Shown here: positions 44,126 to 53,550 of the stretch, piece by piece
How positions within the stretch are numbered: position 1 is the first letter of the stretch
Layout: each line of letters starts with the position of its first letter
DNA from: Sphaerulina vaccinii
Lineage: Eukaryota > Ascomycota > Dothideomycetes > Mycosphaerellales > Mycosphaerellaceae
Length of the DNA: 64,000 nt
Direction: 5' to 3'
NCBI GenBank assembly: GCA_022570795.1
Contig: JAKUDP010000011.1
Location: forward strand, 1,798,001 to 1,862,000
Notes under the pieces: model-generated
What the model saw: the letters and a program-made list of their open reading frames with translations, nothing else
What the model was told of the DNA's origin: nothing
The model's database searches: none
Translations under genes and position numbers: made by a program

Positions 44126-46345
44126 GACATTCAAATACGACCCTAAGCCCTTCACTCCAACAGTCGTCCGAGCCTTCGTGGCTCAGTCAGTCAGTCAGCA
44201 GTTCTGCCTGTTGCTTGACACTTTTTAGCATAGACTAATCTTCCAGAAGCCTATGACTTCGAGAACGCCTATCACTTCGAAAATGCTTCAGCCCAAGACG
44301 AGGGCGACTGTTTTTGCTTCTTTGTCGCCCTTGAACCCTTTGCCTTTGCTTGTTAGAGCTCGCCTTCAATGCTTCTGGTATGAAGAAATTGAGCCAAGTT
44401 GGCATTGATACGCGATTCTGACAGCTCTATTCTCAACAATCGTCCGGTGCCTTCGTGGCTTAGCTAGTAAGTCTTCAATTCTGTCTGTTGCTTGACACAG
44501 TTGAGAAATCAGCTAACAGGCAATAAGCTAGCAGCTTATCCTATATCGCGGAAGATTGCAGCCTAGGGCCGAGGCGATTGTTTTGCTATTCTGTCCTTTT
44601 GTTCGAGGATACGACGAAGCAGCATTGATATGCGAGTCTGAAAGCTCCATTCTCAACAGTCGTCCGGAGCCTTCGTGGCTCAATCAGTAAGTCTTCAGCT
44701 TTGTCTGTTGCTTGACACACAAATGAGGCGGACTAACAGTCAAGAAGACATTGTCTTTGGTCAACATTCTGGACTCATTGTCAAAGCCCCAGGCGAGGGC
44801 GATTGTTTTTGCTCCTTCTTTTGCCTCTATCTTTTGCCTCACTCTGGCCTCTCAAAACTTTTGGCATGAAGGATGTAGCCAAGTTAAGATTGACATACAG
44901 CCCGCAAGCCCACTCTTTCAACAGTCGACTAGCTCAGTCAGTAAGTCAATGGCATAGCTGTTGCTTGACAAATATTTGAGCGTAGTCTAACACTTTACAA
45001 GTCAACGTCTTGGAGTGTGTTGATAGCGTGTTACAGCACAGGCGTGGGCGATTGTTTTGCTCAATCTCTACTCTTATTTATCTTTTGTCTCAAGGCCAGT
45101 TCTGGGATTTAGCACTATATACGATTCTGGGAGCCTCATCTTCAACAGTCGTCCCAGCCTGCGTGGCTCAGTCAGTAAGTCGCTGGTCATCCCGGTGTTT
45201 GGCATATACGAGATCTGACACTTTGGTAAACGGTGTCTTCGCCGTGACGAGTGAATATCCGATAGAGCCCTTAGGAAGAGCGATTGTTTTGCTTCTTCTT
45301 TCCATCTTTTTGCAACACACAAGGGCGTGAACTGTGAGCCTGATATACTGATTCCAATTATAGTAACTTCGACGATCGTCCGAAGCCTTCGTGGCTCAAA
45401 CAGTAAGTCAACAGTGCAAGCTGTCGCCTGGCATATGCACCCGGTCCAACAGTATCCAGAAGACAGTGTCTTCGACACTGAGCCGAAACGGTATAGCCAA
45501 AGACGAGGGCGATTGTTTTGCTTGTATTTTCAATTTTTGCTCCATTGCTGTTAGGTTTTCGGTCTTTTGACATCTAGCATTTACAGATAAGCCCTTATAT
45601 ACAACCTAAGTCCACTAACCTCAACAGTCGTCTAAAGCCTTCGTGGCTCAGTCAGTAAGTCGATGGTACAGCCATCGCTTGATATGCTAGTCAATGACAT
45701 GCCTCCAACTATTACCTTGTAGTGGCGAGCTCGGTTCTGAAATGCACAGCCCAAGACAGAGGCGATTGTTTTGCTCCTTACTCCTGCCTTTCCAAACTGA
45801 TTCCTCTTTTTTGCTTCTTCGATACCTTCTTCTTTAGACATCTCGGGTCTAGGAATAACATTCATATACAGCCCTCGATTCATTCACTCCAACGATCGTC
45901 CAAAGCCTCCGTGGCGCAAGCAATAGTAAGTCGATGGTATAGCTGTTGCTTGATATATGCGGATACCTTGATCGTCTTCTCAGACATAGTGTCTGAACGT
46001 GTACGAAGGGCATCCTGTCAAGCCACAGGCGAAGGCGATTGTTTTGCCAATTCTTTTGCTCCTACATTCACTCTTTCTCTTGCCGAACCTTTTTTTTTGT
46101 CAACCTTCGAGGAGACTGTTAGCAGTCATACACGACCCTCGATCCATCCACTTTGACAGTCGTCTAAGCCGTGATGGCGCAAACAGTAAGTCGACAGCGA
46201 AGCTGTTGCTCAACAGTCAGAAAGGTTGTCTAACACGCATCAGGCTGTGGTGTGTGGGGGCGTATCATTCGAGAATAGCTATAGGCGAGGGCGATTGTTT
46301 TGCTGTTCCTTTGCCTTGTATCGATTCATTTGTCGTTTGATATTG
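44126..46345 (+). repeat. tandem array of nine diverged ~250-bp units
   Basis: Nine units begin with a TCGTCC-type block at 44164, 44440, 44660, 44926, 45149, 45376, 45628, 45896 and 46160 (spacing 220-276). Block A reads CAACAG-TCGTCCGAAGCC then TTCGTGGCTCAGTCA-GTAAGTC. About 20 bases on, block B (GCTGTTGCTTGACA) closes a hairpin with the bases after GTAAGTC. Then in most units comes CTAAC/CTGAC and an AG about 58 bases after the GT, an intron-like layout. A second small hairpin follows. Block C (GCGATTGTTTTGC followed by a T/C-rich tract) lies 115-137 bases after A in all nine. Block D (ATACAGCCCTCGATTCA-like) precedes the next A. Units differ from each other by roughly a quarter or more, with many indels. 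No frame is open across the array. The plus strand is given because splice-like signals lie on it; orientation is otherwise unproven. Confidence 0.85.
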
Positions 46346-46706
46346 CTCTTCTGTGTCTCATAGAATCAGTGTCATTTACGCTCCTCAACAGAAGTGTGAG
46401 GTAAGTGAAAATCTGAGAATGGTCATCGGGGATACTTTCATCTTCTGACTCGTTGCGATGGTATACATACTCCATCCCTCATCTCATCGATGATTCGCCA
46501 CCTCGCTATGCATGAGAAAGAAGGACTAATCATACAGTGCTTCTGAAACGTGAGTTTGTTGCATGCTTATGAATCATGCCTCTCCTGAGCATAGCCTTCG
46601 CAGTCTTGCGGGGAAGAACGTACGCCATTTAATACGATCGAGGTCGTCGAGATCCATCTCCGATAGCAATCAACTCCTCCCTGGTGTACTTTCGCCGAGG
46701 TGCTCT
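46346..46706. other. gene-free stretch after the array
   Basis: A unit-like start (AACAGAAGTGTGAGGTAAGTG, near 46385) may be a worn tenth block A, but B and C are not recognisable after it. Then comes the 3' flank of the UBX gene. Confidence 0.45.
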
Positions 46707-47630
46707 CTATTTCACCACTAAAGCCGCCGAAGGTACCAGTCCTGCCTCCTTGAGAGTCACGCCGAAGTCCTCGTATGCCCATGTCTTCTTGGGGAAGTTC
46801 TGTGTGAAGCTAGTCGATTCCGTGCCGTTCTCTGACTTGATGAACTCTGCGATCTCGAACAGAGTCGTCTCGGCTGGCATCGTCGTCGTGAGATTTCCAG
46901 AAGCAGTCTGTAGACGTAGGCGAGCCTCGCTGTGATTGGCCACCTTTGCTGCTGGAGCTGCTGCGAGGCCACCAGGCGTAGCAGTAGCAGCGCCAGGGTT
47001 GTATGCAGCTGGGTTCGCTCGCATGGCCTTCTCCTCGTCGATCTTAGCCTTCCGTGCAGCTTTGTCGGCCTCGATCTTGTCCTTGATCCGCTTCTTCGCG
47101 GCGATGTCGTCGGCCTTCTCCTTTCGCTTGTTGGCGGCCTCCTGCATCTGCTGCTTGCGTGCTAGCTGCTCTTTGGCATCGTCGCTCTCCTTCGTGTGCT
47201 TTCGTCGGATCTCCTCATTACGCTTCTGCTCCTTCTTGTTCTCCAGCTCTGCCTTCGCCTTTCTCTCAGCTGCCTTCTCTTTGAGCTCCGCGATCTTTGC
47301 CTTCTTCTCTTCCTCGGTAAGCGGTGCAATTTCCTCTGTAGACTCTGCGAAGTCTGTATGCCCTGACTTCTCGGCGTGGAACTGTGCTTGGGCCATGGAT
47401 CGGAACTTCTTCTGGCACTCGTTGCAGATCATGGAGTGTGCTAACTCTCCCGCTGCGAGCTGTGGCTGCTCAGCATCCTCAGCCTCATCTGCCTTGAGTT
47501 GTTCGATAGAGCGGTCTGCGTTCTTGTCCAGCCAGTCGATCGCGCCTTGGAGGTTGCCGCCCTTCTTCAGTGCCATCTCGCTCTTCTCCTTCTCGAAGCC
47601 CATGTCGGTCAAGCTATCGAGGTCGCCCAT
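46707..47630 (-). CDS. UBA-UBX protein (UBXN1/SAKS1-like p97 cofactor)
   Basis: 307 residues, single coding exon. Order of parts: an N-terminal UBA domain (LDSLTDMGFEKEKSEMALKK, GAIDWLDKNAD); a C2H2-like motif CNECQKKFRSMAQAQFH with a further His; a long charged coiled coil (residues ~105-215, rich in Lys, Glu, Ala, Arg); an Ala/Pro linker; and a C-terminal UBX domain (ARLRLQTASGNLTTTMPAET ... LKEAGLVPSAALVV). UBX binds Cdc48/p97 and UBA binds ubiquitin, so this is expected to link ubiquitinated clients to Cdc48 in cytosol and ER-associated degradation. The 5' UTR appears to contain an 86-nt intron (47739-47654: GTAAGT, CTAAC, CTCACAG) ending just before the ATG. Confidence 0.92.
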   Translation of the reverse strand: MGDLDSLTDMGFEKEKSEMALKKGGNLQGAIDWLDKNADRSIEQLKADEAEDAEQPQLAAGELAHSMICNECQKKFRSMAQAQFHAEKSGHTDFAESTEEIAPLTEEEKKAKIAELKEKAAERKAKAELENKKEQKRNEEIRRKHTKESDDAKEQLARKQQMQEAANKRKEKADDIAAKKRIKDKIEADKAARKAKIDEEKAMRANPAAYNPGAATATPGGLAAAPAAKVANHSEARLRLQTASGNLTTTMPAETTLFEIAEFIKSENGTESTSFTQNFPKKTWAYEDFGVTLKEAGLVPSAALVVK

Positions 47631-48232
47631 CTTGTCGTAGTGCTGCTGTAATGCTGTGAGAAGGGTTAGAAAGTATCGCTAAAGTGCGAGCTTGTCTCAA
47701 GCCAATATGTCTGAGAGCTGGCCACCTTGGTATACTTACTGTTGTGGAGAGGTTGTTGCGATGTACTGATGGAGATGGTGGTGATTTGGAGAAATGGGCT
47801 CAGCAAAGTATTTAAAAGTATTACTTGAGGCGATGAGAATCAGGCAGAAGTAGCACCAGAGAATCGGGCTTGGGTGTTGTCGCGAGACACGTTCGCATGT
47901 GAAGCACTTTGGATCCACTTGAGGCAGTGACGACACCGCAGCGCCGGGACAACGATTGTGGCAGAAACTGGGAACACCTTCACTAGAACTTATCCTCACA
48001 CTACAACACCCACTCTTCCTCTACTGTAGATTCCCTAATACACAACACACCTCTTCCGCCTCACAACCTGAAGAGATCGACGTCTCTCCCTCAGCAGACA
48101 CACACTCAGCACTCCCTACGAGCAGCCCCTGCGATTCCACTCCGCGCGTCGAGATAACCCCCCAACCACCACCGGCCAGACTAGCAATCCACGAGGAATC
48201 CTGACATACAACACCCTACGCCCACCGCAACA
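47631..48232. other. divergent intergenic stretch with a 5' UTR intron
   Basis: Holds the UBX gene's probable 5' UTR intron (47654-47739) and the shared upstream region of the UBX (-) and VAP (+) genes. The plus frame at 47956-48204 has no domain and is rejected. Confidence 0.5.
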
Positions 48233-49195
48233 ATGTCGGTCGACTTGACGCCTCAAGAGCTGGGCTTCAAGCGTGTGTAGACTCGTACAGCGACATCCAA
48301 TGCCGCATCTCCCACTGACAATGCGCTCTAGGCCCCTTCACACACGAAGTCAGCCAAGTCCTTCGGCTCCACAACCCCAACAGCGATCCAGTGGCCTTTA
48401 AGGTGAAGACCACTGCGCCGAAGCAGTACGTCTGATAGGATAAGCAGAGGGGGTTGACAGGCACTGATATACGGCAGATACTGTGTGCGACCCAACTCTG
48501 GCCGCATCGACCCAGGCGGAGATGTCGAGGTCCAAGTCCTGCTACAGTCCATGAAGGAAGATCCACCACTCGATACACGATGCCGCGACAAGTTCCTCGT
48601 ACAATCTGTGGCTATTGGCTCCGACGTCCAGGTTGCTAATGTCACCCAAGTCTGGGCCAACATTGAACAGACTGCGAAATCCTCCATCCAAGAAAAGAAG
48701 ATCCGAGTCTCCTTCCTGCCTGCAGACGGCAGTGCTGGTCTAGGTGCCGCTGCATCTCCTGCGCCTGCCACGAATGGCGCTTCACACCTCGAAGACGAGC
48801 CTCCAGCCTACTCGTCACCATCTCCAGCTGCCGTCACCCCTGCACGCAACTTTGCTTCGTCGAGCTCCACATTCGAGAAGAGCGCACCACCTACAGAAGA
48901 CCTCAACCAATCCCAGTCTACACTCCACTCCGCAACTGCCGCCGTTTCTAATGCAACTGGCATCAGCCAAGCCGAGCTCGAGCGACAACTGGCCGAGGCC
49001 AAACAGACTATCGCAGATCTACGAACAAAGGCAGCGGAGGCGACTGGGCTTAGGCAGCGCAACATCGGAGAAGCTGCTACTGCAACGAAAGAGAAGCTAA
49101 GTTCTGTTACTCAGGCTGCACCAGGAGGTGTGCCTGTGCAGATTGTGGCGGCAATTGCTCTATTGAGCTTCTTGATTGCCTACCTGTTCTTTTAG
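48233..49195 (+). CDS. VAP-family ER membrane protein (MSP domain, Scs2-like)
   Basis: Three exons (48233-48272, 48332-48425, 48478-49195) give 283 residues. The introns are 59 and 52 nt; both donors and acceptors agree with frame. The MSP domain (residues ~2-125) is complete: LTPQELGFKRPFTHEVSQVL, LHNPNSDPVAFKVKTTAPKQ, YCVRPNSGRIDPGGDVEVQV, CRDKFLVQSV. This is the surface that binds FFAT motifs in lipid-transfer and other proteins at ER contact sites. Next comes a Pro/Ser/Ala-rich linker and a coiled coil (ELERQLAEAKQTIADLRTKA), then a single C-terminal membrane anchor (IVAAIALLSFLIAYLFF). It is tail-anchored in the ER. It diverges from the UBX gene. Confidence 0.94.
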
Positions 49196-50474
49196 TTGCC
49201 CTTCTAGGGTGGCGATCGATACAGAAAGGAGCACGAAAAGATGAAGAGTGGCAGCGATGGGCAGTAGTCCGAGACTGTAGGGCAACTCGGGAGTAACACA
49301 GGCAACGAGCGACGGACACTGCACGGCGATCTTGAAAGCCAGCCTGAACAGCATACTTTGGCCAGATGCGGTTGAGATATGACACGCTTGTAATGTCGGA
49401 AATGGCCCGAAGCCTTGAAAGATGCATGGGGACTGGCGAAGGAACGAAAGAAGGACTGATTTGGCACACAGCCGCTTGTCGATTATGGTTTGACTACAAG
49501 AAGAAGAAGAAGAAGAGTGCTTTACCCTCTGCCTTAGCAATGATGATACTACCGCAAGAAAATGTTTACTGTTACACTATCCTATGCATTCACTATTCAC
49601 TGGTATTTGATATGCCGAACATGTCATGTCTCGGTATACCGAGCGGCTGGGTCCATGATTTAAGGTTCTTGGAGACTTCCCTTCCGACCACACCTCTTGC
49701 CTTGCACCTCTTTTTGCACTTTGCATCAACAAGTTCATGTCGTCAAATGTGGCCTCGCTCCACGTAGAATATCATGCCACTTAGATCATCGCGACTCTTA
49801 CGTCGCCGAGCAGATTGAGTGCTAGGAACACCAGATATACAAGCTACACCATGTATCTTACATTAATTGCTTCGCAGCTACGATCTAAACTATCAAGACA
49901 GAACAAGACCTATGAGAAGCATTGCAGTCATGCTTACTTCCCAATCTCCAGAGTGGCTTCTCCACACCAAGTTCAAGAACATTTCACGACCAAAATCAGA
50001 AGCCACGTACATGAACGAGTTTTCGCGTCAAAGTCGTGTCCATGGTACTATCAGAAGTCTATATCTTGTTGATGGTATTGCTGACCACGCGGTCTTTGAC
50101 GCGTCGACGATGGGATGAGATGAAAACGTGATGGATTGGGCTCCAATGTCGCAGCTATATCATGATGTCGGGGACTGGACCTCTCTGCTTGCAAGAGTTG
50201 GCCATGCTGCTTCGCAGGACGAGATGGTAGTTTGGTAAGTCTGAGAGGAGTCAGAGCATCGAAGTCTATGCCCTCACTTTCTTTTGCTGGATAAAAAGAT
50301 TCCTCTTTTGCTGGATTTCTTCCTTCCTTACACACACCAGCATCGTTGTCTCTCGAGAGAACTGTGTACACATCACTACTTTCTCTGCACTCTCAGCTAC
50401 GACCACACACACAAGAACCTGAGCCTACCGCTCACATCATCTACAAGAGAGATTGGAGAAGTATCATCATCACG
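49196..50474. other. gene-free stretch of about 1.3 kb
   Basis: No supportable gene. A short (GAA)n run lies at about 49501-49516. Overlapping short frames on both strands, some Cys/Ser-rich, look spurious. The region just before 50475 is A/C-rich, as in other promoters here; a TTTTGCTGGAT direct repeat occurs near 50283 and 50308. Confidence 0.45.
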
Positions 50475-51422
50475 ATGTCTCCTCCCAGCTACGAAGTAAG
50501 TCTTAGCAATAAGGCTAGCCTCGTTAACTGGAATCACAAGTTACTGGCAGGCGCAATCACCCCTGTGTTCTGCCCAACATGTGCCGCATCCTCACCTGCG
50601 GCCTTCACCTCTCGCCCCTCTCGCTGGAACCTCGACGACCGCGACAACCAGCAAGGCCTCCTGGGACTTCTCGCTCGCTTGGGACAAGACGGAAAGATCC
50701 CTGCCGGCTCCGTTCTGCAAAACGGATCTCAACCCAATGTCAATGATGGCACCTACAACCACCCTGCCATCATCCTGACACAGTCAAACTGCGGCCACCT
50801 CGTCTTCTGTGCCCAGCTCACATCTTTCTCTGGCTACCAAGGCATCCAGGAGAAATACCTCGAAGCCGGCAACTCGAGCTACTTTCTTTGGAGATACTTG
50901 CCAATCCAGCATTCTGCGAGCGAAGTTCACGATTCGACGATACAGCCTGATCAGCTCGTCCTCGACCGCGAGACTGAGAAGCCAAGCTACATGAACCTCA
51001 ATAGCGGCTACTGGATTGAGTGGCGACATCTGCTCAAGTTCACCAAGACCGCCGGTGAACAACAGGCACGTCTCCTGCCTCACTCGCTCGACTACGCCAC
51101 CTGGGCGTACGCTCGTACCGAAGACCATCGAGATATCTACGGAGATGATTCGCAGCAGAGGCTAGCAAGATCGCCTACTCCACCTCAGCTTCAGGCACGA
51201 TCGAATCAGCCTTGGGTACGCCGAGTGTCTCCACGTTGGCACGTCCCTGTCCCCGTGGTATCGACCATGCCGCTGAGAGGCGCCGCACCTTGTTTCGCAC
51301 CCTCCTTTGCGACTTCGGAGAACTGGAGATCAGTGGCACCTCCCGCCTACTCTGCTCTGCGCCCATACGCCCGCAGTTTCAACCCGATGGACGCCACCTC
51401 CTGGAGATCACAAGGGCCTTGA
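50475..51422 (+). CDS. conserved protein of unknown function with CPTC motif
   Basis: 315 residues from ATG 50475 (MSPPSYE). The longer frame from 50346 adds sequence without conserved character. Directly after MSPPSYE a 45-nt stretch has GTAAGT, TTAAC and CACAAG and could be spliced in frame, giving 300 residues. The protein has TPVFCPTCAAS, SRPSRWNLDDRDNQQGLLGL, an Asn/Gly-rich loop, HPAIILTQSNCGHLVFCAQL and YLEAGNSSYFLWRYLPIQ, then SGYWIEWRHLLKF. The cysteines at CPTC and CGH could hold a metal. The last ~80 residues are disordered and proline-rich, with PPxY-like motifs (PPSYE, PPAYS). No signal peptide or membrane segment. I do not know the family. Confidence 0.75.
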   Translation: MSPPSYEVSLSNKASLVNWNHKLLAGAITPVFCPTCAASSPAAFTSRPSRWNLDDRDNQQGLLGLLARLGQDGKIPAGSVLQNGSQPNVNDGTYNHPAIILTQSNCGHLVFCAQLTSFSGYQGIQEKYLEAGNSSYFLWRYLPIQHSASEVHDSTIQPDQLVLDRETEKPSYMNLNSGYWIEWRHLLKFTKTAGEQQARLLPHSLDYATWAYARTEDHRDIYGDDSQQRLARSPTPPQLQARSNQPWVRRVSPRWHVPVPVVSTMPLRGAAPCFAPSFATSENWRSVAPPAYSALRPYARSFNPMDATSWRSQGP

Positions 51423-51970
51423 GTACACGATACTCAACATCCCTATCACTGGACAAGCACTACGCCACCCGATTTGAAACTCTATGAATTCTGCGAAACG
51501 ACCTCGACTCTGAGAAGCAGAGATTGATCTAGATGCGCTTGCTTGCCTCACCTCCCACATCAGGACCTGGATCTTCCTTGCGCACTGCACATTCTCCTAT
51601 GCTTTTATTACTGTTCTTTGCTTTTGAACTAACCACTAAGGCCTCGAATTTGTGGACGTTCCGAAAACAACCGCAAATGCGCTACATTGAGATACCCACG
51701 CGCGCATCGAAAAAACTTGAAAAGAACAACAATAAAAACAGCGACACCTCGACGGCTGGATGGTTTGGACTGGATACTGGACTGGTGAGGCTCTCTATTA
51801 TCAGCTGTTTACGACATCTTTGCTGTTTGAGGCTCCCCGATATCTTGGATCGACTGGACCGCCAGATCGTCCTAGGCAGCTGTTCGACCACTTACAGGAC
51901 TTCTTGGGCACTATAATTTCTTATGTCTTCGTCCCTATGGAAAGGTAAAGTAAAGTATGGATCTACCGAT

Positions 51971-51996
51971 GCAAGCAAGCAAGCAAGCAAGCAAGC
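51971..51996. repeat. (GCAA)n microsatellite
   Basis: Six and a half perfect GCAA units. Tetranucleotide repeat, likely length-variable between strains. Confidence 0.95.
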
Positions 51997-52241
51997 GCAT
52001 CAGATCCCAGGATACGACAAGTGGTGTGATACATCAACGGCTGTTGGTTTCCTCGATGCAGTTCCGTTACGACAATCCCTCCTTCCACGATGGCAAGTGG
52101 TTGGCCATGGAAACTGTATATTTGCTGGGGAGTAAGAGTTGGAATATGGGATGAGAAGCATCCTACGACACCATCGACACTATACGGCTCGAACGATACG
52201 AATACACGACCGAACGACTAAAGCCACGACCGAACGACGAC

Positions 52242-52263
52242 CGATACGATACGATACGATACG
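52242..52263. repeat. (CGATA)n microsatellite
   Basis: Four perfect CGATA units, flanked on both sides by related CGAACGA words (52190-52270) that suggest an older, larger pentamer-like tract. Confidence 0.85.
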
Positions 52264-52649
52264 AACGATCCGATTGAACAAGAAGACCCATCGATGCGAT
52301 CCTCGCCGACACCAGCTAAGTATCCCCCACCACTCGTCTAATTCGTTGATACTCACTTGCTCCCTTTGCTTCTAGGGTCTGAGAGCTAAATTGTCCACGG
52401 CCCATACCCTTTGCGGTGTGTCCTGTCGTGGTATTCCAAAGTAAGCTCGGATGTAATACGGAGAGCATACATTGCAACTGGTATTGCACTACCGCCAGTT
52501 GTTCACTTTTTTTCATCAGTTCTTCACCTTGAGGTGGGAGTTGGAGAAGACGAAGATGTGTTCGAGGTGATGTCGGACCTTCTTCCTTTGTAAGTCTATA
52601 TACCTACCTGCCAACAACTCCTTTCTACCCATCCATACAACGCTGATAC

Positions 52650-52982
52650 TCATGCCGAACAATAACAATCACATGCTCCACGACTGTTATCTGCTTGAGC
52701 GTCCCATAATCCGACGCCACACTACGAATCATTAGTAAGCTCACTCTTCCTTACTTTTCACTCTCATGCTACGATTCGCTCACTTACCATGCTGGGACAG
52801 AACTCGGTACATTTCGCTTTAGCTTTGGCAGCGCAGTTGTTGTATTTCTTGCCTCCTGTGGCTCTTTTGCATAAGTATTGGTTTCCGTAGTCGCAGCGGC
52901 CGGAGTCGTCGGAGGGGTCTTCGCATTGTGCTGCTGCGAGGCCGATAAAGAAGAGGAGGAGGGTTGGGGTGAGGAGTTTCAT
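52650..52982 (-). CDS. small cysteine-rich secreted protein (effector-like)
   Basis: Exon 1 (52982-52788), a 66-nt intron (GTAAGT donor, ACTAAT branch site, TTCGTAG acceptor) and exon 2 (52721-52650) give 88 residues. Without splicing the frame would stop after 72 residues and lose the last four cysteines. A signal peptide (MKLLTPTLLLFFIGLAAA) is followed by a mature part of about 69 residues with ten cysteines, an even number suitable for disulfide bonds. Cysteine contexts include QCEDPS, GRCDY, YLCKRA, NNCAA, AKCTEFCPSM-CGVG and GACDCYC. This matches the general look of fungal effector or antimicrobial-like small secreted proteins. I recognise no named family; function is open. Confidence 0.75.
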
Positions 52983-53270
52983 GGTGGTTGATGTACTTGG
53001 TTGTTGGTCTGTGAAGTAGGATACAGAGGCGACATGGTACCTTATATGAGTGATCGAATCGGCGACCCGCTTTCAATATGTCTCGCATTGCGAATGTATA
53101 CGACACTAGCTTGTATGATCTGCTATGTCTCAGATATTTCCGTGGTATAGCCCCACTGCGTGGCATTCCTACTGGTCGGGCATATATCGGCGGACAACCA
53201 GTGTTCTGCCAAGAGGCTGTCTTTGCTGATAACTCAGCAAGTCGCACCACTGCAGAGAACTCAAATTGCA

Positions 53271-53492
53271 GCACGAAGTACGCAGAGTACCTGTGGACTT
53301 CAGTATTGGACTCACGAAGAAGATAATGATAACCTGGCTCCGCCAGTTGCTGACACGCCAGAGCTTGCAGAGACTACCGAATAGACCGCATTGTAGAAAG
53401 CTCTGGCGTCTTAACGTCTAGCGAGCCAGGTTATCGTTATCTTCTCCGGGAGTTCAATCCTGAATTCCAAATGTACGCTGAGTAATTCGTGC
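53271..53492. repeat. 222-bp foldback (inverted-repeat) element
   Basis: Two arms of about 96 bases pair around a ~31-base loop (about 53367-53397), centred at 53382. The left arm starts GCACGAAGTACGCAGAGTAC and the right arm is its complement; the inner core AGATAATGATAACCTGGCTC is almost perfectly matched, as is CGCCAGAGCTT near the loop. Over the outer 70 bases the arms agree at roughly 83%, without indels. No coding sequence and no clear target-site duplication were seen. This may be a MITE-like element or an old palindromic duplication; it lies between the small secreted protein gene and the serine hydrolase gene. Confidence 0.85.
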
Positions 53493-53550
53493 CGGGTTGT
53501 GACGTTCGTCCAAGTCAACCTCGTGTTGACATGATCTGCAAAGGACGCCC

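Larger units (their letters stand above)
51423..52649. other. gene-free stretch with microsatellites
   Basis: No supportable gene. Contains a (GCAA)6 run at 51971-51996 and a CGATA pentamer run near 52242. Several short frames overlap and have no domains. The right end is the 3' flank of the small secreted protein gene. Confidence 0.5.

Noticed and set aside
44180..44420. Canonical tRNA genes in the array units
   Set aside because: Only the box A and acceptor-like pairing are present; no proper D, anticodon and T arms can be folded, and no consistent anticodon exists.
44126..46345. CRISPR array
   Set aside because: The repeats are long (about 250 bp), strongly diverged, contain indels and sit in a eukaryotic genome; there are no short identical repeats with unique spacers and no cas genes.
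46936..47640. A 234-codon plus-strand frame opposite the UBX gene
   Set aside because: It is the Ser/Ala/Phe-rich antisense shadow of the Lys/Glu-rich coiled coil of the UBX protein.
47956..48204. Small Pro/Ser/Thr-rich protein upstream of the VAP gene
   Set aside because: Low-complexity frame within a promoter region, directly ahead of a well-defined start; more likely untranslated.
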